This document shows positions 1-8,296 of a stretch of 32,720 bases of DNA, in pieces (the first letter of the stretch is position 1; every line of letters begins with the position of its first letter). The notes below the pieces were generated by a model. The model made no database searches. It worked only from the letters and a program-made list of their open reading frames with translations, and was not told the origin of the DNA. The DNA comes from Nitrospira sp. (GTDB taxonomy: Bacteria; Nitrospirota; Nitrospiria; Nitrospirales; Nitrospiraceae): contig JAOUGT010000013.1 in NCBI GenBank assembly GCA_029865485.1, positions 1 to 32,720 on the forward strand, given 5' to 3'. The translations under genes and the position numbers were made by a program.

Positions 1-107
1 CCCATCCAAGCGCCATCGTCGCTTGGGATGACAGAGGTGTCCTCCGCACAGGAGTGGAACTGAGATCTCTCGACCACATCAGACAATTCAGAAAAGGAGC
101 CATATAT

Positions 108-428
108 ATGATTACCATCACACCGACAGCAGAAGGAAAGATCCGGGAACTCATGCAGGAGGAAAAGGACACGCTTGGCCTGCGCGTCTACGTGAAGGGC
201 GGTGGATGCCATGGCTATCAGTACGGGATGGCCTTTGAGTCCGTCATGAGCGAAGACGACACCGTCATTGAAAAAGGTGACGTCAAGGTCATCATGGACT
301 CGCAGAGCGCACCATTGTTGGCCGGCTGCGAAGTCGACTACATGGACAGTGTGCAAGGCTCCGGCTTTGCGATCAAAAACCCACAAGCCAAAACGACCTG
401 TGGGTGCGGCAGTTCATTCAGCGCATAA
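108..428 (+). CDS. A-type iron-sulfur cluster carrier/insertion protein (IscA/ErpA/HesB family)
   Basis: ORF 54..428; internal ATG at 108 gives MITITPTAEGKIRELM..., with the family pattern GGGCHGYQYG...CGCGSSF (one Cys plus C-terminal CGC). Confidence 0.9.
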   Translation: MITITPTAEGKIRELMQEEKDTLGLRVYVKGGGCHGYQYGMAFESVMSEDDTVIEKGDVKVIMDSQSAPLLAGCEVDYMDSVQGSGFAIKNPQAKTTCGCGSSFSA

Positions 429-488
429 CGACATGGCACGGTGCGCCGGATCGCTGGCCACCGCCGTTCTATAGAAAGGAAACGAGCT

Positions 489-1697
489 ATGGACGACACA
501 GTCATCATCGGAACTAAGAATAAGAAGGGGCAGGTCATCACCGATCCACGCATCATGATGAACGAGGCCCCGCGCACGCCGTCGTTTTTTACCGGCAGTG
601 AAGTCATTAAGGAGGCCGTCAGGCGCGCGAATGTCGATGTGATGGTGGCCTATCCCATTACGCCCCAGAGCGAGGCAGCCGCCCTCTGCGGCGAACTTTT
701 TGCTGAGGGCTATATCGGTGATTATTTCCGTGGGGAGAGCGAATTTGCGGTCATGTCCCAATGCGCCGGCGCCGCCTTCGGCGGGGCTCGTGTCTTCACG
801 ACGACCGCCGGGCCAGGAACCATGCGGGCCATGGAAAACTTTCCGATGTGGGCCGGAGCCCGCTTGCCGATTCAATGTATCGTGACCTGCCGCGGCATCA
901 ATTCTCCCTTGTCGATCCAACCGGACACGATCGAGATCGCCTACCTCATGAATACGGGTATGCTGGTCTGGCATGCGGAAACCGCGCAGGATTTTTACGA
1001 CTGGATTATCAAGGGCTACATGGTGTCTGAAGAGCCGGATGTGCATTTGCCCTTGGCCCTCTGTTGCGATGGCTTCTTCGTGACCCATACAAAGGACGTC
1101 GTCGATCTGACGCCGGTCGACATGTGCCTGCCGCCCTACGATCCCTATCGCTCACCGGTTCCCTGCATGGATATGGAATGTCCGCCGGTCCGGATGATGC
1201 GTGATCCCTTCGTGATGAAGAGCAACTACATCAGCTACGCCACGCACGCGAGCTGGCAACAGGAAGTCTGGGCCGCTGCGGAACGCTCGCGTAAGCACAC
1301 CATTTCCTGGCTGGACGGCCTGATCGAAACGGAGGACGTGGGTGCCGATATCCTCATCGTGTCATCGGGAACCGCAGTCTCCCAAGGGCGAGAAGCTATC
1401 CGCCTGCTGGCCGATGAAGGCATTCGCGCCGGACTGGTCAAGATCAAGACCCTGCGCCCATGGCCGGAAGAGGAACTGCTCGAAGCGACCAAGCATGCCT
1501 CGCACATCATCGTGCCTGAATTCAATGTGATCGGGTGGATGGCGAAGGAAATCAAAGCCACCATCCCTCACAGCGAGCGAGTCGTCGCCGGACCGCGCGT
1601 CTGCGGCGGCATGACCTTGCCACCGGAAGTGATCGTCGAGGAAGTCAAAAAGGCGATCGGGATGCGATCCGGCGTGCTGGCCGGACGCGGCGGATGA
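489..1697 (+). CDS. 2-oxoacid (pyruvate/2-oxoglutarate):ferredoxin oxidoreductase, alpha subunit
   Basis: ORF 441..1697, likely start at ATG 489 (MDDTVIIGTKNKKGQ) after an AGAAAGGA-like RBS; motifs VMVAYPITPQSEAA, GESEFAVMSQCAGAAFGGARVFTTTAGPG. Confidence 0.9.
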   Translation: MDDTVIIGTKNKKGQVITDPRIMMNEAPRTPSFFTGSEVIKEAVRRANVDVMVAYPITPQSEAAALCGELFAEGYIGDYFRGESEFAVMSQCAGAAFGGARVFTTTAGPGTMRAMENFPMWAGARLPIQCIVTCRGINSPLSIQPDTIEIAYLMNTGMLVWHAETAQDFYDWIIKGYMVSEEPDVHLPLALCCDGFFVTHTKDVVDLTPVDMCLPPYDPYRSPVPCMDMECPPVRMMRDPFVMKSNYISYATHASWQQEVWAAAERSRKHTISWLDGLIETEDVGADILIVSSGTAVSQGREAIRLLADEGIRAGLVKIKTLRPWPEEELLEATKHASHIIVPEFNVIGWMAKEIKATIPHSERVVAGPRVCGGMTLPPEVIVEEVKKAIGMRSGVLAGRGG

Positions 1698-1792
1698 ACC
1701 GGACAGGCAGACCAGAAGGTAAGCAGTTGACAACGTACGACATGTAACCATCACCACCGCAATGGCGGATAACAGCGAGAGCGAGGTATCCA

Positions 1793-2683
1793 ATGAGTCT
1801 CGATTATGTAAAATTTTCACCAGGATTCGAATCCTTCATGCCGAAAGAATATCGGGACATGGTGGAGCACGGACCATTTGGGAAAAAGACGACCGTGTCG
1901 CAGATGGGGAGCTTCAAAGAAATCCTCGAAGAGCATCCCATGTGCGCCGGCTGTGCGATGACCCTGTTCATCCGGCTTGCCATCGTGGCATTCCCAAATC
2001 CTGAGGACACGATTACCGTCGGAACGGCGGGCTGCGGCCGGTTGGCCATTTCACAAGCGGCGATTCCGTTCGTGTACGGCAACTATGGGGACCAAAATGG
2101 CGTGGCGAGTGGACTGTCACGCGGATTGCGGATTCGTTTCGGCGACCAGCACAAGGATGTCGTCGTGATGGCCGGTGACGGCGGCACCGCCGACATCGGA
2201 TTCCAGCAGGTGCTCCATTCCTGGTTCAGGAAAGAGCGATTCACGACCATCATGCTGGATAACGAAGTCTACGGGAATACCGGCGGACAAGAAAGTGGGA
2301 TGACGACCAAAGGGGCGGTGCTCAAGATGGCGCCACTTGGCAAGAAGTTCGAAAAAATGGACATGGTTGCCATGGCAAAGATCGCCGGCTGCGCTTACAT
2401 CGCTACCGTCGTGCCGAATAATCCACGCCGGGTGGAAAGCTGCATCAAGAAGGCCGTGCTGATCGCTCGCGAGGTCGGTCCGACCTATATCCAGGCCTAC
2501 ACGTCTTGCAACATCGAGTATGCGATCCCGACCGACCAAGTCATGGCCGATGCCAAGACCGTGGAAGATGACCGGTACAAATTTGCCGAGTATGTGAGCG
2601 AGGACGCCAAGGCCTATCTCGCCAAGCAATATGGGTACAAAGAGTTCGCCCAGAAGCCGGCAGCGGCCATCACGAACGCGTGA
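1793..2683 (+). CDS. 2-oxoacid (pyruvate/2-oxoglutarate):ferredoxin oxidoreductase, beta subunit (TPP-binding)
   Basis: MCAGCAMTLFIRLA, GTAGCGR, and the TPP motif GDGGTADIGFQQ...DNEVYGNTGGQESGMT are characteristic of POR/OGOR beta. Confidence 0.92.
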   Translation: MSLDYVKFSPGFESFMPKEYRDMVEHGPFGKKTTVSQMGSFKEILEEHPMCAGCAMTLFIRLAIVAFPNPEDTITVGTAGCGRLAISQAAIPFVYGNYGDQNGVASGLSRGLRIRFGDQHKDVVVMAGDGGTADIGFQQVLHSWFRKERFTTIMLDNEVYGNTGGQESGMTTKGAVLKMAPLGKKFEKMDMVAMAKIAGCAYIATVVPNNPRRVESCIKKAVLIAREVGPTYIQAYTSCNIEYAIPTDQVMADAKTVEDDRYKFAEYVSEDAKAYLAKQYGYKEFAQKPAAAITNA

Positions 2684-2689
2684 TCAGAT

Positions 2690-2740
2690 GGGTGGAAGAT
2701 TCCAAAGCAGGTTCACAGGGCCTGCTTGAATCTTCCACCC
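2690..2740 (+). terminator. Intergenic hairpin, likely terminator/processing hairpin of the oxidoreductase operon
   Basis: GGGTGGAAGATTC(CA)AAGCAGG - loop TTCACAGGG - CCTGCTT GAATCTTCCACCC: 13 bp + 7 bp stems interrupted by a 2-nt bulge, just after the stop at 2683. No long U tract. Confidence 0.65.
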
Positions 2741-2802
2741 TTCAACAGATAGGCCCTGTTGTGGATCTGGGAAGAACGTGCTGAAGCAGAAAGCAACCGA
2801 TC

Positions 2803-3216
2803 ATGCAAACACTTGATATCCATCGCCCCGACATGCCGGATCTTCAGTTCGTGCTGTTAGTCACAGCCCTCTGCACATCTCGCCTAACGGTACTCAATAT
2901 TCCTGAAACGCTCCGCGCCACCATATTTAATCGCTGCTGGGCGCTCATTCATGAAACCCCTCCGCCCCGAAGACTGGAGGATCGGGTCTTGGACCTCCGT
3001 CCCTGGACCGAGCTCACCGTCGAGGCAATGATCGAAACGATACGCGCGGGACTGACCGAAGCAGGAATCCGAACCTTGGCCTGGGACCATGCAGCGAGCG
3101 ACCCGACCCGCACCAGCACGCCAGAAGCGAAGCCCCTTATTGAACGACTCTCGACACTCTATCCTCAACCACCCAAAGAAACCGCCGGTGGCGATGCCGC
3201 CTTGTCACAGGCCTGA
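2803..3216 (+). CDS. Hypothetical protein (137 aa)
   Basis: Open frame with coding-like composition in an otherwise empty interval; no recognised family. Confidence 0.6.
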   Translation: MQTLDIHRPDMPDLQFVLLVTALCTSRLTVLNIPETLRATIFNRCWALIHETPPPRRLEDRVLDLRPWTELTVEAMIETIRAGLTEAGIRTLAWDHAASDPTRTSTPEAKPLIERLSTLYPQPPKETAGGDAALSQA

Positions 3217-3229
3217 AATTGATCGGTGG

Positions 3230-4201
3230 TTACCACGCATAGGCTTCCGGTGCGGTCCCACCGGGACCAGGAAACAAGCCATCTAGTTGCTTCAGCGTGT
3301 CCTGGCTCAGGGAAAGGCTCAGTGCCCGCATCGCCCCGTTAAGCTGCTCCATCGTGCGGGGGCCAATGATCGGAGCCGTGACAGCTTTTTGATGCAGCAG
3401 CCAGGCCAGTGCAACATCGGCAGGCCGCTCACTGAGCTTGGTACAGAGCGCCTCATAGGTTTCCAATTTCTGGCGAGACTGGGCCACTTCCTTTTTCAAA
3501 TCTTCATTGGCCCGACGCCCTCCTTCAACTGGGTCCAAGACTCCGGCTAAGAGCCCCCGCCCTAACGGGCTCCAGGGAATCAGCCCGATGCCATAAGCCT
3601 CGCAGGCCGGGATGACTTCCAGCTCAACCGTGCGTTCATTGAGGTTATAGAGACTCTGCTCGGAGACGAGTCCAAAGAAATGGCGGCTGCGCGCCGCCTC
3701 CTGAGCCTGGGCTAGGTGCCATCCGGCGAAGTTACTGCTGCCCACATAGATCACCTTGCCTTCCCGGACCAACTGTTCCATCGCCTGCCAAATCTCTTCC
3801 CACGGAGTCTCCCGATCGACGTGGTGCATCTGATATAGATCGATCCAGTCGGTTTGAAGCCGGCGCAGACTCTCTTCACAAGCTTGCTTGATGTGGCGAG
3901 CTGAAAGGCGAGATTGATTCGGCCACTCCCCCATCCGGCCGAATACTTTGGTGGCCAACACCACTTTCTCCCGACGACCTCCACCCTGGGCGAACCAGCG
4001 ACCGACAATCTGCTCGGTCCAGCCTTCACCGAGTTTCCAGCCATACACATCCGCCGTATCGAAAAAGTTGACGCCGAGTTCCAAGGCTCGATCCATGATG
4101 GCGAAGCTGTCCTTCTCGTTTGTCTGGGGCCCGAAATTCATCGTCCCCAAACAAAGCCGACTGACTTTGAGCCCTGAACGACCGAGATGAACGTATTGCA
4201 T
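3230..4201 (-). CDS. Aldo/keto reductase
   Basis: ORF 3230..4234, likely start at 4201 (MQYVHLGRSGLKVSRLCLGTMNFG); FFDTADVYG, DLYQMHHVD, VGSSNFAGW, IPWSPLGRGLL motifs. Confidence 0.93.
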   Translation of the reverse strand: MQYVHLGRSGLKVSRLCLGTMNFGPQTNEKDSFAIMDRALELGVNFFDTADVYGWKLGEGWTEQIVGRWFAQGGGRREKVVLATKVFGRMGEWPNQSRLSARHIKQACEESLRRLQTDWIDLYQMHHVDRETPWEEIWQAMEQLVREGKVIYVGSSNFAGWHLAQAQEAARSRHFFGLVSEQSLYNLNERTVELEVIPACEAYGIGLIPWSPLGRGLLAGVLDPVEGGRRANEDLKKEVAQSRQKLETYEALCTKLSERPADVALAWLLHQKAVTAPIIGPRTMEQLNGAMRALSLSLSQDTLKQLDGLFPGPGGTAPEAYAW

Positions 4202-4249
4202 GAAACAAGATTCCTCTGTGGAGCAGCTCACCAAGACACAGTAATGTCC

Positions 4250-4660
4250 TTAGTATCCCCTCCCAGTGCTGCCCCCACGACCCATCCGATCGAGGGGAAG
4301 CGCCTCGTACCGCTGTTTGAGATCGGGATGCTCGCTCAGGTACTGCTTGACCGCTGCATCATCTGCAAACACCTCTGGACTCCGCTTGCGATATTCCTCG
4401 AGCGTGAGCTCATGCTTGGCGAGAAGTGTCGTAAGCTTGGTATTGATGTCCGCCCCCATTTGCCGCATCTGTTCTTGCGATGGCTGCTGCCCCCCACCGA
4501 ATCCCCCTCCATCCTTGAAGTAATTCGTCATCATCTCGCCGATCTCAATGCGGGCATTGACGAATTTCTCAACATCCGCGGGCTCGGCGGCTAAAGCGAC
4601 ACCTATGAACAACACCAGACTCCCCAGGAGACTTATAAGAACCTGCACCTGCTTCATCAT
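4250..4660 (-). CDS. Small exported protein of unknown function
   Basis: ORF 4250..4708; MMKQVQVLISLLGSLVLFIGVALAAEP signal peptide-like N-terminus, soluble Gly/Gln-rich mature region. Confidence 0.7.
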   Translation of the reverse strand: MMKQVQVLISLLGSLVLFIGVALAAEPADVEKFVNARIEIGEMMTNYFKDGGGFGGGQQPSQEQMRQMGADINTKLTTLLAKHELTLEEYRKRSPEVFADDAAVKQYLSEHPDLKQRYEALPLDRMGRGGSTGRGY

Positions 4661-5396
4661 TATGCTTCGCTCCCTCCCTACTCGTGAGAAAAAGAACATC
4701 CCGTTCAAAGCCCTTCATCATACCACCCTGAATTCGTCACTTATAAGTCTGCGCCAGCATAGTTTGGCCTCGCAAGAATAGAGGTGTGCACCTCATCTCA
4801 CGCGATGGCCGGAGCTCCTGAGTTCGTCGTCCCAGGAATCACCTTGTAGGCATCTCCTCGTCTGGGAGCCATTGTGCTGGAAGTACAAGCCCTCTGAAAG
4901 CCCACCGCTATCGGACACAGCCTAACAACGCGGCAATTGGTCCGCCATGAAACATGCGCAGCCGCTGATGAAGCTCGGTGCGCTCCCTTACGGGCACCTT
5001 GGCAGGTCTTTATCTTTTCGTGAGACATCTCTCAGCCTCAGAACACACACTGCTGAAGCCCATCCCCCATTTAGACTCAGGTCCTTCCCCCTGGTAGGCT
5101 CAGGCACTTTTTCTATTATGGATAAGGATTCCTTAGTAGACTCCACTGAATACTGATTGCTATCATAGTGCCCACCAGCTCGCCACACCATTGAGGAGGC
5201 AAGAGGCCATCGGCGTGCATCGTACAGAGCGCGAAAGTCGGACATCCGTAGTGCCCAATAAGCGCAGCACCTCACTTTATCATTCGTGTTTTTCATTCAA
5301 CAACCGGACACTGACATGGCTGTCATGAAATCGATCTCGCCTTGGGTCTGATCTCCCTTTGATCTCGGCATCTTTTCCACAAGCAGGTTAAACGCG

Positions 5397-6800
5397 ATGA
5401 AAGACGATGAACTGACTCCAGGAACTTCACTCAGCAATCAGGAATTGCTGCTGCTTGCCACACTCTCGATCTGGGAATTGTCGATTGTGGTCATTGCCGC
5501 TACCCTCTACATGAGAGGCTCCCAACCGTTCAGTCGCTTCCTCACCAGCCAACCCGGAGTCACGTTTCTCTGTGCCATCACGACTCTCTTCATTGCTGGG
5601 GGATTTGTCATACGTCAGTACCTGGAAAGTCGACGAACAGCATCCCTCCGGTTTGCCCTGATCGTGGGGATGAACCTTGTCACCGTCGTCCTTCTTACAG
5701 TAACCGGTGAACTCATCGTGCGAGCAGGATCCCTCCCCTCTCCATACGGCATCGTATTTTCTGGTCGACCATTGAATCCAAAAAGTTGGGACAAGGTTAG
5801 ACATCGATACCAGCAACATGTTGAGAAAGCCGATGGCGATCTTTCTTACATCGTCTATGACAACGAACTCGGCTGGACGGTTGGGCCGGAAAGGCGTAGC
5901 GCCAACGGGCTCTACTTCTCCAGTTCATTGGGAACCCGTTCCGCGCATCCAGACATGTCCCTCGCTAACACTGAGGGGAGCATCGAAATTGCCATGGTGG
6001 GCGACTCATTCACATTCGCTGAAGAGGTGAGATATGAGGAGAGTTGGGGATTTCACCTTGGACAGATGCTGGGTGACAAATTCCAACTCTTGAACTATGG
6101 CGTTCCGAGTTATGGTGTAGATCAGACCTATCTGCGCTATCAGAAAGATGTGATTCAGCGAAAACCAAAATTCGTCCTCTTCAGCCTGATCTCACATGAC
6201 CTCGTCCGTACGATGTGGGTCTATCCATTTCTGGCTGTCCCTCAGTGGGACTGGCCATTTTCAAAACCTCGTCTTATCTTGCGAGGTGGCGAATTAGCAA
6301 CGATCAATGTCCCTACTCTCTCACCGAGTGAGATCTTTACGCACAATTCCCCCTCGGAGCTTCCCTTCCTGAACCATCATCAACCAAGCTACAGACAGAG
6401 CGACTGGGAAACAGGCGTACTCCATTTCTCGTATCTTTTTCGACTGTTCTCGACGATCTATCCTCCGTGGAGAGTGGATCCTATCAATGACACACTGACA
6501 GTCAACTCAGCGATTATCCAATCCTTCGTGCGCTCAGCCACTGAGGCCGGATCGATCCCTATTTTGATTTACTTCCCGAGTAAAGTTGATTTTTCAAACC
6601 CCTCAACCTTCCCTACTGGAAAGCGAGTGCTGCAAAACGTTGGGCTCCCTTTCATTGATCCAACGCCCTGTTTGCTGGAAGTAAAACCCACCGACCGGTT
6701 CCTGGTCGACCATTATTCACCTGCGGGCAATGCTGCAGTAGCGAAGTGTCTGTATGAATCGTTGCGCGAAGTGCTGAGGCAGGCCTCCACAGGTTCATAG
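5397..6800 (+). CDS. Membrane-anchored SGNH/GDSL-type hydrolase-like protein
   Basis: N-terminal hydrophobic segments; block I-like VGDSFTFAEE; C-terminal DHYSPAGNAAVA (Asp-x-x-His-like dyad). Confidence 0.75.
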   Translation: MKDDELTPGTSLSNQELLLLATLSIWELSIVVIAATLYMRGSQPFSRFLTSQPGVTFLCAITTLFIAGGFVIRQYLESRRTASLRFALIVGMNLVTVVLLTVTGELIVRAGSLPSPYGIVFSGRPLNPKSWDKVRHRYQQHVEKADGDLSYIVYDNELGWTVGPERRSANGLYFSSSLGTRSAHPDMSLANTEGSIEIAMVGDSFTFAEEVRYEESWGFHLGQMLGDKFQLLNYGVPSYGVDQTYLRYQKDVIQRKPKFVLFSLISHDLVRTMWVYPFLAVPQWDWPFSKPRLILRGGELATINVPTLSPSEIFTHNSPSELPFLNHHQPSYRQSDWETGVLHFSYLFRLFSTIYPPWRVDPINDTLTVNSAIIQSFVRSATEAGSIPILIYFPSKVDFSNPSTFPTGKRVLQNVGLPFIDPTPCLLEVKPTDRFLVDHYSPAGNAAVAKCLYESLREVLRQASTGS

Positions 6801-6853
6801 AGGGAGTACCGGAACTATCACCACACGGCCGCTCGGTACCTAGAAGACCGCCT

Positions 6854-8296
6854 CTATCCCTCTCCTTGGTCGTCATACGCCGAGGGGATCCCATAGCGTT
6901 TACACTTTTCCCACAAAGCCTTGCGCGACAGCCCCAGAATCTTCGATGCCGTCGTGCGGCTTCCTTCAACTCGCTCCAATACAGACACAATATAGTCCTT
7001 CTCAAATCCTTCTCGTGCCGCGGCCAACGAGGTCATGGACGCGACCTGTTTCTTGTTCTCACCGGTCAACCCTTCATGACAGAAACCGCAAGCCTCCTGC
7101 GCACTTCCCCCGACATACGGACAGGATTGAAATCCACAGAGGTCATTCGGTTGCACCAATGTCCGATCTCGGCCCAAGGCGACGGCCCGTTCTACGAGAT
7201 TCTGCAGCTCTCGCACATTTCCCGGATACGAGTACCGCAACAGCAATTCGCGAGCCGGCTGGGAAAACCCACGCAGCTGTTTATTGAGTTTCGGCGAAGA
7301 GGTTTCCAGCACATGCTCGGCAATCACCATGATGTCTTCTTGCCGTTGCCGAAGCGGTGGCACGAGGATCGGCACGACATTGAGCCGATAAAAAAGATCC
7401 TCCCGAAACCGGCCCTGCGCCACTTCCTTGCGCAGATCCTTTTGCGTGGCACAGACGAGCCGAACATCGACCTCGATCGGTTCGTTACTACCAACCCTCT
7501 CGAAGACCCGTTCCTGCAACACACGCAACAGTTTCACTTGTACAACGGGGGAGATTTCTCCGATTTCATCAAGGAAGAGCGTCCCCCGGTTGGCCATCTC
7601 GAACCGCCCGCGGCGCTGGCGTAGGGCCCCGGTAAATGCCCCTTTCTCATGGCCGAAGAGTTCCGCCTCCAACAACGTCTCTGGCAAGGCGGCGCAGCTG
7701 ACCTTAATCAACGGCGATCCTTTGCGCATGCTGTTTTGATGGAGAGCATTGGCTACCAGTTCCTTCCCCGTACCGCTTTCTCCGACAATAAGAACCGTGG
7801 AATCGGTTTCCGCCACCATCTTGATCTTGTCCAAGACCGCCCGCATCTGGCTATTGGCTCCCAAGATACCGTGGAAGCAGAATTTGTCTTCGAGTTGACG
7901 CTTGAGATCCTGATTCTCTCGCCGCAAGGCGATCACCCCGCCGATTCGCTCAATGATCAGCAGCAATTCCTCCATCTGAAACGGTTTCGTGATGTAGTCG
8001 AAAGCCCCCAGCTTCATGGCCCCCACGGCTGTTTCCACAGACCCATGTGCGGTGATCATGAGCACTTCCGTTTGAGTGGCCTTCTCCTTGGCCGTCTTGA
8101 GTACCGTGAGCCCATCAGCGCCAGGTAACCGGAGATCCGTGATCACCAGATCGAAAGTCCGCTTCTGAATCGCCTCGATCCCCTCCGTACCGGTCGCAGC
8201 GGCCTGCACATCACAGCCGACTGCCTCCAACGCATCCAGCATTGAAAGACGCATCAGCGGCTCATCATCCACCAGCAGCACAGCCAAACCTTTCAT
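6854..8296 (-). CDS. NtrC/AtoC-type sigma-54-dependent response regulator
   Basis: Receiver domain (VLLVDDEPLMR...DLVITDLRLPGADG), AAA+ Walker A GESGTGKE, GAFTGA loop, FLDEIGEI, Fis-type HTH (TTASKILGLSRKALWEKCKRYGI). Confidence 0.95.
   Translation of the reverse strand: MKGLAVLLVDDEPLMRLSMLDALEAVGCDVQAAATGTEGIEAIQKRTFDLVITDLRLPGADGLTVLKTAKEKATQTEVLMITAHGSVETAVGAMKLGAFDYITKPFQMEELLLIIERIGGVIALRRENQDLKRQLEDKFCFHGILGANSQMRAVLDKIKMVAETDSTVLIVGESGTGKELVANALHQNSMRKGSPLIKVSCAALPETLLEAELFGHEKGAFTGALRQRRGRFEMANRGTLFLDEIGEISPVVQVKLLRVLQERVFERVGSNEPIEVDVRLVCATQKDLRKEVAQGRFREDLFYRLNVVPILVPPLRQRQEDIMVIAEHVLETSSPKLNKQLRGFSQPARELLLRYSYPGNVRELQNLVERAVALGRDRTLVQPNDLCGFQSCPYVGGSAQEACGFCHEGLTGENKKQVASMTSLAAAREGFEKDYIVSVLERVEGSRTTASKILGLSRKALWEKCKRYGIPSAYDDQGEG

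Noticed and set aside
414-1088. 224-aa minus-strand ORF opposite the oxidoreductase alpha subunit
   Set aside because: Antisense shadow of a strongly supported coding gene in a GC-rich frame; His/Arg/Gly-rich composition without domain motifs.
4798-5028. 76-aa minus ORF as a transposase or gene remnant
   Set aside because: No recognisable motif could be assigned; left as unexplained sequence.
6780-6850. Possible bidirectional terminator between the SGNH gene and the response regulator
   Set aside because: ATAGAGG/CCTCTAT and GTACC/GGTAC pairings exist but are short, widely spaced and lack a U tract.
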